The position numbers were made by a program, and so were the translations under genes. Source: SHZI01 sp038214295 (GTDB lineage Bacteria; Pseudomonadota; Gammaproteobacteria; Steroidobacterales; GCA-2729495). Taken from it: a stretch of DNA of 26,620 nt. The notes beneath the pieces are model-generated. The model was not told the DNA's origin. It saw only the letters and a program-made list of their open reading frames with translations, and did no database searches. The stretch's first letter is position 1. Each line of letters opens with the position of its first letter. Of this stretch, positions 14,370 through 22,174 are shown in pieces. The stretch lies in NCBI GenBank assembly GCA_038214295.1, contig JBBQSA010000044.1, positions 1-26,620 on the forward strand, read 5' to 3'.

Positions 14370-15847
14370 CGCCAGGCGGCCGTCTCCCGCTCGAAGGCGC
14401 CAGCCAGCGCCAGCACCCGCGCCTCGCCGCCCGGTGGCCCGCTGATCTGCAGGCCAATCGGCAGACCCTCCCGGCTCACGCCGCACGGGAGCGAGATCGT
14501 CGGCAGCCCGTACACATTGAAGGGCGTGGTGTTGCGCGCGGAGCGGGGCGGGCCGTGCTCGTTCGACGGCACGCGGGCGGCCGCGATGGTGGTGGGCAGA
14601 TCCGGTGTGGTCGGCGTTACCAGCAGGTCCACGTCCCGGAAGACCTCGCGCGCCTGGTTGCGCACCAGGGCAAGGGCGGTGCGCCCGTCCGCGTACTTCA
14701 CGGCGCTGATCCGCCCGCCGGTCTGCACCAGGGCGCGGACCGCGGGCGAGACTTTTTCCAGCAGCGAACCGGGCTGGCCGTCGCCGAGCAGGGGGCCGTA
14801 GTAGCTCGCACTCTCCACGAACATCAGCGGCAGCGACGGGACCGGTGGCAGCGTGACCGGTGCAATGCCTGCAGTCAGCCGGGCGAGCAGGGCAAGTGCG
14901 CTGTCGATGGCGCTGGCTACTTCCGGGTCCAGGTCATCGAAGAAGGCGCCGGGCCTGCCGAGGCGCAGGCCCGCCACCCGGGTCCGCCGCGCGTCCGCCG
15001 CAAAGTCCGGCACGTCGCCATACAGGCTGTGCGCATCGCCCGGGTCGAAGCCCGCAATGGCCTGGAGCAGGAGCGTCGCGTCCTCCACCGTCCGGCTGAG
15101 CGGCCCCACGTGGTCCAGGGACGAGGACAGCGGCATGACGCCCCGGGCGCTCACCCGGCCGTAGGTTGGCATCAGCCCGACGACACCACAGTACGCGGCT
15201 GGCTGGCGGATCGACCCGCCCGTGTCCGTGCCCAGCGCTCCGAAGCACAGCCCGGCGGCGACCGCGGCGGCGGGTCCGCCGGACGAGCCGCCCGCCACGT
15301 GCGTCGGCGCGCGCGGGTTGTGCACGGCGCCGAAATACCCGCTGGTGGAGGTGACGCCGTAGGCGCACTCGTCCATGTTCAGCTTGCCGAGCAGGATCGC
15401 GCCGGCGGCCTTCAGCCGCCGCACGACCTCAGCGTCAGCCGCAGGAACCCGGTCTGCGAAGGCGGCCGAGGCGGCGGTGGTGCGCACGCCGGCCGTGTCG
15501 ATATTGTCCTTCAGGGCCAGCGGAATGCCGTGGAGCGGGCCGCGGGGGCCGCGCCTCGCGATCTCCGCCGTGCACTCCCGGGCGCTCTCGAGCGCCGCGT
15601 CACCCGTGAGTGTGATGAAGGTGTTAAGGCCGGGATCGAGGCGCGCGATGCGGGCGAGGCAGGCCTCGGTGAGATCCACGGGGCTCAACTTGCCCGACCG
15701 GAGCAGCGCTGCCGCGCGGGCTAGCGGCAGGCCGGCGAGGTCCGCCCCAGCGGGGGAGGCTACCCGCGCCGCGGCCGCTATACTCGGCTCGAGCGCCGCC
15801 AGCGTCGCGCCAGCCGTGAGACCGAGGACGCAATCCCGTCTGTTCAT
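14360..15847 (-). CDS. Amidase-signature enzyme with Tat-type signal
   Basis: A 495-residue enzyme of the amidase signature family, which hydrolyses amides. The N-terminus has NRRDCVLGL and a hydrophobic stretch, i.e. a likely Tat signal, pointing to export of the folded enzyme to the periplasm. The Ser-cisSer-Lys triad can be placed: K113 in ALKDNIDT, Ser188/189 in GGSSGG, and the nucleophile S212 in TDTGGSI. The C-terminus (GLPTISLPCG, GLPIGLQISGP) fits the family. The ATG at 15847 has AAGGAGGG about seven bases upstream, which is decisive over the in-frame ATG at 15886. The substrate cannot be predicted (GatA-like architecture is common in stand-alone amidases). It is not part of a GatCAB operon. 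Confidence 0.9.
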   Translation of the reverse strand: MNRRDCVLGLTAGATLAALEPSIAAAARVASPAGADLAGLPLARAAALLRSGKLSPVDLTEACLARIARLDPGLNTFITLTGDAALESARECTAEIARRGPRGPLHGIPLALKDNIDTAGVRTTAASAAFADRVPAADAEVVRRLKAAGAILLGKLNMDECAYGVTSTSGYFGAVHNPRAPTHVAGGSSGGPAAAVAAGLCFGALGTDTGGSIRQPAAYCGVVGLMPTYGRVSARGVMPLSSSLDHVGPLSRTVEDATLLLQAIAGFDPGDAHSLYGDVPDFAADARRTRVAGLRLGRPGAFFDDLDPEVASAIDSALALLARLTAGIAPVTLPPVPSLPLMFVESASYYGPLLGDGQPGSLLEKVSPAVRALVQTGGRISAVKYADGRTALALVRNQAREVFRDVDLLVTPTTPDLPTTIAAARVPSNEHGPPRSARNTTPFNVYGLPTISLPCGVSREGLPIGLQISGPPGGEARVLALAGAFERETAAWRQE

Positions 15848-15888
15848 GCCATGACCCTCCTTCACCGCTTCCGGTTGGTGCCGCACCC

Positions 15889-16617
15889 ATGATCCCCGAA
15901 ACGACCCGCCCGACGGTACTGATCACCGGCGCCAGCCGCGGGTTGGGCCTCGCCTTTGCCGCGGAGTATGCCGCCCGGGACTGGCAGGTCATCGCCACCT
16001 GCCGGCGGCCGGACGAGGCGAGGGACCTGCAGCAACTTGCCGGTCGCTACGCGACACTCCGGATCCTGCCTCTCGACGTGACGGCCGACACGGCGGTGAA
16101 AAGCCTGGCGGCGGCGCTCGCGGGCGAACCCGTCGATGTCCTGCTGAACAACGCTGGCGTCTACGGCACGCTCGCCACCCAGGCGCTCGGCGCCTTCGAC
16201 TTCGAGGACGCGAAGCGGGTCTTCGACATCAACGCGCTCGGCGGGCTGCGCGTCAGCGAGGCGCTGCTGGCCAACGTGGCAGCGAGCACCCAGAAGAAGA
16301 TTGTCAGCCTCGGTGGTGGCCTCGGTGCCCAGAGCATCGGCAGCACCTTCGGTGGCCACTACTTCATGAAGATGAGCAAGGCCGCGCACCTGATGGCGAT
16401 GGGCGTGCTCCAGGCCGAGGTGAAGGCCCAAGGCGTGATCGTCGTGATGATCTCCCCCGGGCGGGTGGATACGCAGCTGATGCGGGACTCGGGCTACGCG
16501 GGTCCTGCGCTCACCGCGGAAGACAGCGCCCGGCAGGTGATTGCGCGGATCGATGACCTGACGCCCGCGATGCACGGCCGGCTGGTCATGTGCGACGGGC
16601 AGGTCGTGCCCTGGTAG
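15889..16617 (+). CDS. Short-chain dehydrogenase/reductase (SDR) with atypical active site
   Basis: A 242-residue classical-size SDR. The NAD(P)-binding start is normal: VLITGASRGLG at about residues 10-20, DVTAD (63-67), NNAG at 87-90, and the Asn in FDINALG near 115. The active site is unusual: the SKAA motif (S163, K164) is preceded by MKM, so the residue four before Lys164 is Met160, where Tyr is expected. A Tyr is two positions earlier (Y158). The catalytic Ser is not obvious either (VSLGGGLGAQS at 139-149). The protein may be inactive, use another residue, or align with a two-residue shift. The Ser/Tyr loss is seen in some SDR-like regulators. The gene stands between two convergent genes and is divergent from the amidase by only 41 bases. 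Its ribosome-binding site is weak. Confidence 0.86.
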   Translation: MIPETTRPTVLITGASRGLGLAFAAEYAARDWQVIATCRRPDEARDLQQLAGRYATLRILPLDVTADTAVKSLAAALAGEPVDVLLNNAGVYGTLATQALGAFDFEDAKRVFDINALGGLRVSEALLANVAASTQKKIVSLGGGLGAQSIGSTFGGHYFMKMSKAAHLMAMGVLQAEVKAQGVIVVMISPGRVDTQLMRDSGYAGPALTAEDSARQVIARIDDLTPAMHGRLVMCDGQVVPW

Positions 16618-16626
16618 CGTCAATCC

Positions 16627-17094
16627 CTACAGGCCCAGCGCCGACAGCCCCGGGTGATCCACAGGCCGAGGCCCGGGCGGCCAGTGAAAGAGCTGGTCAC
16701 CGGCGCCGATGGCCAGGTCGTTGATACTTGCGAGGCGCCGCTGCATCAGCCCGTCGGGATTGAACTCCCAGTTCTCGTTGCCGTAGGACCGGAACCAGCT
16801 GCCGTCCGCATTGCACCACTCGTAGGCGAAACGCACGGCAATCCGGTTGCCCGTGACCGCCCAGAGTTCCTTGATGAGCCGGTAGTCGAGCTCGTGCGCC
16901 CACTTGCGGGTGAGGAAATTCACGATCGCCGCGCGGCCCGTGATGAACTCGCCGCGGTTTCGCCACTGGCTGTCCACGGTATAGGCGAGCGAGACACGTT
17001 CGGGATCGCGCGTGTTCCAGGCGTTCTCGGCCGCGCGCACTTTCTCCGTGGCGGTCTCAACGGTAAAGGGCGGCACGGGTGGCCGGTTGCTCAT
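16627..17094 (-). CDS. DUF1348 / NTF2-like protein
   Basis: A 155-residue protein of the DUF1348 family, with the NTF2/SnoaL-like alpha+beta cone. The family pattern is easily seen: PPFTVETATEKVRAAENAWN, RDPERVSLAYT, DSQWRNRGEFI, FLTRKWAHELDYRLIKELWA, and FRSYGNENWEF. NTF2-like folds bind or transform small hydrophobic molecules, but DUF1348 itself has no settled role. The ATG at 17094 overlaps the PPOX stop by four bases (ATGA), and AAGGAG lies a few bases upstream. It is the last gene of the operon GST-PPOX-NTF2. Confidence 0.9.
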   Translation of the reverse strand: MSNRPPVPPFTVETATEKVRAAENAWNTRDPERVSLAYTVDSQWRNRGEFITGRAAIVNFLTRKWAHELDYRLIKELWAVTGNRIAVRFAYEWCNADGSWFRSYGNENWEFNPDGLMQRRLASINDLAIGAGDQLFHWPPGPRPVDHPGLSALGL

Positions 17095-18071
17095 GGCAGC
17101 TCCTTGCGGGATTCGGGCCAGGTACCGGTCGACTCCAGGCGAGGCGAAAAGGCGCCGAAGGACCACCGCAGCGCCAGCGCACCCGGACGACGGACCCGGT
17201 CCTGCACGCGCAGTCGCCAGAGCCGCTGTGCGCCCTGGAAGCTCCGGACCTCGTCGCCGTCGAGCACGAGTTCCGTGGTGCCGGAGAGCTGCAGGAGGTC
17301 CCCGGTGTCGAAGTCGATGAACACCAGTCCCGCCCGCGGATTCACGAGCAGGTTGCCGAGCGTGTTGAAGTGCAGGTTGCCGGCGAAGTCCGGGATCGTG
17401 AGTACGTCGCCGTCCACGCGGATAAAGCCGGGCCTGCCGCCCCGGTGCGAGACGTCCACTGCATTGCCGCTGTCCCTTTCAGTTCCGAGCCCCGGGGTGC
17501 TGGCGTAACTTGCCACGAAGAAGGTATCGGCGCGGGCTATGAGGGCCCGGGCCTCGTCGTCCAGTCCCGTGACGCGCTCCGGTGGGGCCGTTGTTGGCCG
17601 ACCCGGCCGGCGGGGATGACTGACTGTGCGCGCCTGGATGTACTGCGGGCAGTTGCCGAAGGCCTGCGCGACGCCCACCGTGAAGCCCCCGCCATCCCGC
17701 GCGGTGATCCGGCCGTTCAGGCGGTTCCGTCGCCGGGAGTCGAGGTCGATCCCCAGCAGGCCGACGCCGGCGCCGGGGCTGAAACCGCTGACCGCCGGGT
17801 CCCCGGCGACCGGTTGCGCATCGACGCGCAGCGTCCCGGCGTCCGGTGATGCCAGGAAGCCGGGCTCGCCCTCGAGGACGGTCGCCCACGGACTACCACC
17901 CGCATCCACCGCGCCGATCACGAGGAATGGCAGTTGCCTGTAAAAGGCCCGGTGCTGCTCTGGCAAGTGGTCCCGGATCACCTTCGTGCCGAACGTCGCC
18001 ATCCGCTCCGCCACCCCGGCCTGCTGCTGCAGGCGGCGTTCACCGGTGTGCCAGGGCGAAGCGGCGGTCAT
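17091..18071 (-). CDS. Pyridoxamine 5'-phosphate oxidase (PPOX) family flavoprotein
   Basis: A 326-residue protein with two split-barrel, flavin-binding segments: a first around residues 40-150 (FLVIGAVDAGGSPWATVL) and a second around 180-280 (DTFFVASYAS, SHRGGRPGFI, then LHFNTLGNLLVNPRAGLVF and DTGDLLQLSGTTEL). The pattern is that of the two-domain PPOX/flavin-nucleotide-binding proteins often found with GSTs. It probably binds FMN or F420 and acts on a small molecule, not PNP itself. The ATG at 18071 overlaps the GST stop by one base (TGATG) and its own stop overlaps the next gene by four bases. This makes a tightly coupled operon. Confidence 0.88.
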   Translation of the reverse strand: MTAASPWHTGERRLQQQAGVAERMATFGTKVIRDHLPEQHRAFYRQLPFLVIGAVDAGGSPWATVLEGEPGFLASPDAGTLRVDAQPVAGDPAVSGFSPGAGVGLLGIDLDSRRRNRLNGRITARDGGGFTVGVAQAFGNCPQYIQARTVSHPRRPGRPTTAPPERVTGLDDEARALIARADTFFVASYASTPGLGTERDSGNAVDVSHRGGRPGFIRVDGDVLTIPDFAGNLHFNTLGNLLVNPRAGLVFIDFDTGDLLQLSGTTELVLDGDEVRSFQGAQRLWRLRVQDRVRRPGALALRWSFGAFSPRLESTGTWPESRKELP

Positions 18072-18706
18072 CAGGCCGCCAGTCCCGCGCGGGTCTTCTG
18101 CATGGGCACGAAGCCCGGCAGCTGCTCGATACGCTCGAGCCAGCGGCGCACCTGCGGGTAGTCGGCGAGGTTCACGTTGCCCTCCGGTGCGTGGGCGATG
18201 TAGGTGTAACCGGCCACGTCGGCGATCGTCGGCAGGGCGCCCACCAGGAACGGCGTCCGGGTCAACTCCCCCTCGACGATCTTCAGCAGCGCGTGGGCCC
18301 GGCCAATTGCCTCTTCCGGGTTCTGCTTGCCGCCGAATACCGTGACGAGGCGTGCGGCCGCCGGGCCGAATGCAATCTGGCCAGCGGCGACGGACAGCCA
18401 GCGCTGGACGGCGGCCTCGCCGACCGGGTCCGCCGGCAGCCAGGCATGCCCGCCGTACCGGCGGGCAAGGTAAACGAGGATGGCGTTGGAATCGGCGATG
18501 ACAATGCCGTTGTCGTCCAGCACCGGCACCTGGCCGAAGGGATTCAGCTGCAGGAATTCCGGTGTCTTCTGCGCGCCCTTGCGCAGGTCCACGTCGATGA
18601 GATCCACGGGCAGCCCGAGCAGGGACAGCAGCAGTTCGGCCCGGTGCGAGTGGCCGGACAGGGGAAAGCGGTAGAGCTTCAGCGGGCCGGCGGGCTGGTT
18701 GGACAT
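18071..18706 (-). CDS. Glutathione S-transferase
   Basis: A 211-residue cytosolic GST. The N-terminal thioredoxin fold (residues 1-85) carries LYRFPLSGHSHRAELLLSLL with a Ser at about position 17 where many bacterial GSTs have the catalytic Ser/Tyr/Cys, the cis-Pro loop FGQVPVLDD, and ADSNAILVYLA (the glutathione-binding ESxAI-type motif). The all-helical C-terminal half contains FLVGALPTIADVAGYTYIA, the N-capping box of the family. The ATG at 18706 has GAGGAAA upstream. It heads a coupled three-gene operon and is divergent from a decayed LysR gene that probably once controlled it. Confidence 0.93.
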   Translation of the reverse strand: MSNQPAGPLKLYRFPLSGHSHRAELLLSLLGLPVDLIDVDLRKGAQKTPEFLQLNPFGQVPVLDDNGIVIADSNAILVYLARRYGGHAWLPADPVGEAAVQRWLSVAAGQIAFGPAAARLVTVFGGKQNPEEAIGRAHALLKIVEGELTRTPFLVGALPTIADVAGYTYIAHAPEGNVNLADYPQVRRWLERIEQLPGFVPMQKTRAGLAA

Positions 18707-18789
18707 GGGGTTTCCTCGGTAGGGGTGGCGGGTGTCGATACTCTGGGCGAACCGACGGATGATGGGAATAACCCCCATGGAGAAGATAC

Positions 18790-18808
18790 TGTTACGAAAA
18801 ATGGAACA
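18790..18808. promoter_or_regulatory. LysR-type operator (T-N11-A) left between the GST operon and a decayed LysR gene
   Basis: TGTT (18790-18793), eleven bases, then AACA (18805-18808): an exact inverted repeat of the LysR-type T-N11-A form. It ends two bases before the LysR remnant's ATG at 18811 and lies about 85 bases upstream of the GST start, as expected for a divergent regulator-target pair. Confidence 0.5.
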
Positions 18809-18810
18809 AT

Positions 18811-18941
18811 ATGGACCGGCTCCATCTCATCCAGGTATTCGTTGCGGCGGTGGACGCGAACGGCGTTGGCGGCCGCCATTGCACACGGATGGGCGGAACC
18901 CGTCACGGAAGGTGCGGCCCTTTCTCGACCTGGTGATTTAG
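18811..18941 (+). pseudogene. LysR-family regulator remnant (head and tail only)
   Basis: The ATG at 18811 opens with MDRLHLIQVFVAAVDANG, the typical first 18 residues of a LysR regulator (to about 18864). The frame then loses all resemblance and stops at 18934-18936. In another frame the last codons, up to the TAG at 18939-18941, read KVRPFLDLVI, like the usual LysR C-terminus. About 800-850 bases of helix-turn-helix and effector domain are missing, so the gene is a deletion relic. It was divergent from the GST operon, and its likely operator at 18790-18808 is still present. Being only two short matches, the tail half is less certain than the head. Confidence 0.6.
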
Positions 18942-19094
18942 CGACTGCGGGCAGATCCGGCGCTCGCGGAGCGAGCGTCCGGCCGGACTGTCCGGGCCTG
19001 TGAGGACAAGCCGCGCGGAGTGTCGTATGGTTTGGGCACACGCCTGCAGGAGCCTGTCCATGCCCCGTCGCCTTCCGCCCTGTCGCCTGCTGCC
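18942..19094. other. Non-coding stretch with two hairpins
   Basis: Between the LysR remnant and the FMN reductase start I see no gene. Two adjacent inverted repeats occur: CGCTCGC-GGA-GCGAGCG (18961-18977) and GGCCGGAC-T-GTCC-G-GGCC (18981-18998, with a one-base bulge). No T-run follows either, so they are not clear terminators. They may be old gene ends or structured RNA. Confidence 0.35.
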
Positions 19095-19649
19095 ATGACC
19101 CGGATCATCGGTATTGCCGGCAGCCTGCGCCGCAGCTCCTGGAACGCGGCGATCCTGCGGGCGGCGGTGGAGCTGATGCCACCGGAAAGTTCGCTCGAGA
19201 TCGGGTCCATCGCGGGCATTCCGCTCTACAACGAGGACGACGAGACCCTGCGCGGTATCCCGCCCGCGGTCACCGTACTGAAGGACGCGATTGTCGCGGC
19301 CGACGGCCTGCTGCTCGCGACCCCCGAGTACAACAACAGCGTGCCGGGCGTGGCAAAGAACGCGTTCGACTGGCTCACCCGGCCAGCGCGCGACGTGCCC
19401 CGGGTCTTCCGCGGGCGCCCGGTCGCGCTCGCCGGCGGCTCACCCGGTGGCTTCGGCACGCTGCTCGCGCAGAACGCCTGGCTGCCGGTCTTCCGGACCC
19501 TGGGTGTCGACTTCTGGGCAGGTGGCCGGCTGCTGGTTTCCCGCGTCGCGACCCTCGTGGATGCCGACGGCAACATCACGGACGAGCCCACGCGGGAGGC
19601 CATCCGGGCCTTCATGGCGGGCTTCGTGGCCCACATCCGCCGGCGCTGA
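19095..19649 (+). CDS. NADPH-dependent FMN reductase (flavodoxin-like)
   Basis: A 184-residue flavodoxin-fold reductase of the NADPH-dependent FMN reductase family (similar to ChrR/azoreductase-type proteins). The FMN phosphate loop is GSLRRSSWN at about residues 9-17. The next pattern, ATPEYNNSVPGVAKNAFDWL, is the family hallmark, followed by GRPVALAGGSPGGFGT. Such enzymes reduce FMN or quinones, chromate and azo dyes; the substrate is not readable. I chose the ATG at 19095 because the family begins just before the loop. No strong ribosome-binding site precedes it; the open frame upstream (from 19020) does not look coding. Confidence 0.88.
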   Translation: MTRIIGIAGSLRRSSWNAAILRAAVELMPPESSLEIGSIAGIPLYNEDDETLRGIPPAVTVLKDAIVAADGLLLATPEYNNSVPGVAKNAFDWLTRPARDVPRVFRGRPVALAGGSPGGFGTLLAQNAWLPVFRTLGVDFWAGGRLLVSRVATLVDADGNITDEPTREAIRAFMAGFVAHIRRR

Positions 19650-19660
19650 GTCGGCGCTGA

Positions 19661-19683
19661 GCCGGCGCGACTAGTCCGCCGGC
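19661..19683. terminator. Possible bidirectional hairpin between convergent genes
   Basis: GCCGGCG (19661-19667), nine bases, CGCCGGC (19677-19683) can form a 7-pair, all-G+C stem. It sits between the FMN reductase stop and the end of the Rieske oxygenase gene and spans the latter's stop codon. No T-run follows on either strand, so the call is weak. Two exact 11-base units (CGGCGCTGAG) precede it at 19641-19661. Confidence 0.3.
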
Positions 19684-20777
19684 GCCACCAGCGGCACCGG
19701 GTCCAGCACCCAGTTCTTGGAGGTGCGGCGGGCCGGTGACGGGATCGCGTAGGCCACGTCGCCCGCGCTCGCATTGAGGGCCTGCCGGTCGATGCGCCAG
19801 CCGCGCCGCTCCCACTCCGCCAGGTGCTTGCGGTAGGTGCCGATCGCCTCGTCGCCGATGATCAGGATTTCCTTCGTGCTGGTCTCCGGCGTGCGCACGG
19901 GATTCAGCCGCGTGATCACCGCGATGTCCTCGTGGGCGATGGCCATGTTGATCTTCTGCAGCTTGTCGTCGTTCCACTGCTCCAGCATGCAGTTGCGCAT
20001 GTTGAGGAAGAAGATGCGGGTGTGGCCGTCGTCTACCGGCTGCTCGAAGAAGTACTGCACGAAGACGTTGTCCTTTGACAGGCTGATCCGGGTGATGAGC
20101 GTGTTGGCGCCGTAGTGGCCGGAGCTCGCGCCGAAGTGCTCCGGGTTGTCGTCGTTGCGCAGGTTCTCGAGCTTCGTCGTGCCTTTTTTGGGCGGATCCA
20201 TCTTCACGAAGACCGTGCTGCTCCAGTCGTCGCTGGTCACCTGCATGCGGTCCGGGCGGAAACGGATGTTCCCCTGCAGGACGTGCACGAACTCGTTGTG
20301 CACGGGGTCGAGGCCGTTCTCGATGGAGCGCTCGAAGTAGGCGTCGACGTCGAACACCGTGAGACCGCCACGCCAGTCGGGCTGCTCGTACTCGGCCACC
20401 TCGTAGGGCGCCGGGCGCTCCGCCTCGGGCAGATCCCCGAGGAAGGCAAAGACGATGCCGTAGCGCTCGACGACCGGGTAGCTGTCCACCTTGGCCCGGG
20501 CCGGGATGCTGCCCTCGGTGCCGAGGGACGGGATCAGCCCGCAGCGGCCGCTGCCCTCGAACTGCCAGCCGTGGTAGGGGCAGGCGAGGCGGCCGTTGAT
20601 GACCTTGCCCTTGTGCAGGGCGCCGCCCCGGTGCACGCAGGTGTCGGCCAGCACCCGGGCCTCGCCGGCGGCATCCCGGAACGCGACGAAGGACAGGCCG
20701 AGCACGCGGGCCTTTACCGGCGCGCTGGGCGTGAGCTCGTCGGTGGTGCAGATGGGGTACCAGAAGTTGATGTACAT
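19671..20777 (-). CDS. Rieske non-heme iron oxygenase (alpha subunit)
   Basis: A 368-residue terminal oxygenase. The Rieske [2Fe-2S] domain is at about residues 3-115: C47-x-H49 (TCVHRG) and C66-x-x-H69 (CPYHGW). The catalytic domain has the mononuclear iron motif N154-x-x-D157-x-x-H160-x-x-x-x-H165 (ENGLDPVHNEFVH). The later part (FLNMRNCMLEQ, IAHEDIAVI) fits the family; the third, acidic iron ligand is probably in the latter. It inserts one oxygen pair into, or demethylates, a substrate that cannot be named. Most relatives need a separate ferredoxin and reductase, none of which lies here. The ATG at 20777 is preceded by GAAGG. It is divergent from the exported-protein operon. Confidence 0.93.
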   Translation of the reverse strand: MYINFWYPICTTDELTPSAPVKARVLGLSFVAFRDAAGEARVLADTCVHRGGALHKGKVINGRLACPYHGWQFEGSGRCGLIPSLGTEGSIPARAKVDSYPVVERYGIVFAFLGDLPEAERPAPYEVAEYEQPDWRGGLTVFDVDAYFERSIENGLDPVHNEFVHVLQGNIRFRPDRMQVTSDDWSSTVFVKMDPPKKGTTKLENLRNDDNPEHFGASSGHYGANTLITRISLSKDNVFVQYFFEQPVDDGHTRIFFLNMRNCMLEQWNDDKLQKINMAIAHEDIAVITRLNPVRTPETSTKEILIIGDEAIGTYRKHLAEWERRGWRIDRQALNASAGDVAYAIPSPARRTSKNWVLDPVPLVAPAD

Positions 20778-20866
20778 GGAGCGCCTTCGCGGGTTGAAGC
20801 GGGGGAGACGATACCAAGCCGGGCCATGCCTGGCGTGGCCCGGCCTGGGTCCGTGCCGCGTAGCAG

Positions 20867-20895
20867 TGGAAATCGGCGCGTCGCGAGTCTATATT
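20867..20895 (+). promoter_or_regulatory. Putative sigma70 promoter of the exported-protein operon
   Basis: TGGAAA (20867-20872; four of six), a 17-base spacer and TATATT (20890-20895; five of six) lie about 80 bases upstream of the start at 20977, the only promoter-like element I see in the 199-base divergent gap. The A+T-rich block at about 20910-20930 falls in the leader. Confidence 0.4.
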
Positions 20896-20976
20896 TCACC
20901 GCAGCTGCCCGAATTAAAAACCAAATATCAGCCGGGTCGCCCCAGGTTGACTTCCTGATCAGAGGTATTGACGCGC

Positions 20977-22158
20977 ATGAACAACGCTTTGCACGGGGTC
21001 CTGCCGACCCGACTGACCCGCAACCTGGCCACGCTGCTGGCCGCACTCCTGGCCATATTCCTGAGTGGCGGCCCGGCCCGCGCAGCGCCATCCTGCGCCG
21101 GCCAGGCAAACTGCACCGAGACCGCCAGCTTCGTCGCGACCGTGAGCGATTTCCGGACCAGCGTCTCGGGTAATAACCGGATTGCCACCGCGACGATGCG
21201 CTTCCAGAACAAGCTCGGCCGCCCGCTTATCCTCGGCTACGTGGCGGACTCCGGCGTCGTCACCGACGACAAGGGCAATCGCTACGTGGTTGGCAGCAAC
21301 GGCGTGCGGGGGCTCGGGGTCGTCAGCGGCAGCGCCATCGACACCAAGTTCACCCTCGAACCCGGCGAGAGCAGCGACGCCCGCTTCGAGTTCGCCTGGA
21401 AGGCGACCAAGGCGACCCTCGGCACCACCTACGACATGGACCTGACGGTGCAGGAGATCGAGGCCGTGGCCGGTGGCCAGTACAAGGCCGGCAAGGAGCG
21501 CGTCCTGCGCTTCGCCAACGCCGGCAGGAGCGGTCCGCCGGCGGCGGCTGCCGCAGCGACGGGCAGCGCGGCGGTGCCGGCCTCGGGCGATCCCTGCGCC
21601 GGGCTCCAGCGATGCGCGAGCGGCGGGCCGTTCATCGCCCAGGTCGTGTCCCTGACGCCGGTGGGCGGGCCTTCTGACCGGCACCACTCTCTCAAGCTCA
21701 ATATCAGTTTCCGCAACGTCAGCGGCCAGCCGATCGTGCTCGGCTACAAGTCCGGGAGCAGCGCCGCCACGGACAACCTGGGTAACGGCTATGTCTATGG
21801 CCGGCCGAGCACCCACGACACCAGCTTTGCGGGTATCGGCCTCGTGACCGGACGGGCGGCGGACCCGTCCTTCGCGCTGAAGCCGGGCGAGACCCGTAAC
21901 GCGGCCTTCACGGTGACCCGTTTCAATTCGCTGGGCAAGCAGCTGGGCACTGCCTGGGCCTACGACGTGGTCGTCAACCAGCTGGAAATCCTGCCCAGCC
22001 AGCAGGTGCGCAACGGACGTGAGTTCAGCCTGCACTTCACGGACCTGAGCGGCAACATGCCGGGCCTCGCCGCGGGCGCCGCAGGCGCTGCCGCCCCGGC
22101 GCCGGACCTGAAGAAGGCCGTTGACGATCTCAGGAACATCTTCAAGAAGAAGAAGTGA
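20977..22158 (+). CDS. Exported protein with a duplicated Ig-like domain
   Basis: A 393-residue exported protein, not recognised beyond its architecture. A signal peptide (NLATLLAALLAIFLSGGPAR) is followed by two similar units of about 145 residues, at about 40-182 and 207-353, joined by an Ala/Pro-rich linker. Both begin with a C-(5)-C pair (C40/C46, C207/C213), then FVATV / FIAQV, a strand with N-K/V-x-G-x-P-(L/I)-x-LGY (79-88, 247-257), a Val/Ala-Thr-Asp-x-x-Gly-Asn-x-Tyr turn, a PGE(S/T) and a last strand. This is a beta-sandwich, Ig-like pattern. The duplicated units suggest binding, not catalysis. It ends in a Lys-rich helix. The ATG at 20977 has AGAGG eleven bases upstream; TTG 20968 is less likely. 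It is the first gene of a three-gene operon. Confidence 0.78.
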   Translation: MNNALHGVLPTRLTRNLATLLAALLAIFLSGGPARAAPSCAGQANCTETASFVATVSDFRTSVSGNNRIATATMRFQNKLGRPLILGYVADSGVVTDDKGNRYVVGSNGVRGLGVVSGSAIDTKFTLEPGESSDARFEFAWKATKATLGTTYDMDLTVQEIEAVAGGQYKAGKERVLRFANAGRSGPPAAAAAATGSAAVPASGDPCAGLQRCASGGPFIAQVVSLTPVGGPSDRHHSLKLNISFRNVSGQPIVLGYKSGSSAATDNLGNGYVYGRPSTHDTSFAGIGLVTGRAADPSFALKPGETRNAAFTVTRFNSLGKQLGTAWAYDVVVNQLEILPSQQVRNGREFSLHFTDLSGNMPGLAAGAAGAAAPAPDLKKAVDDLRNIFKKKK

Positions 22159-22174
22159 GCAAGGGGGGGAGTTT

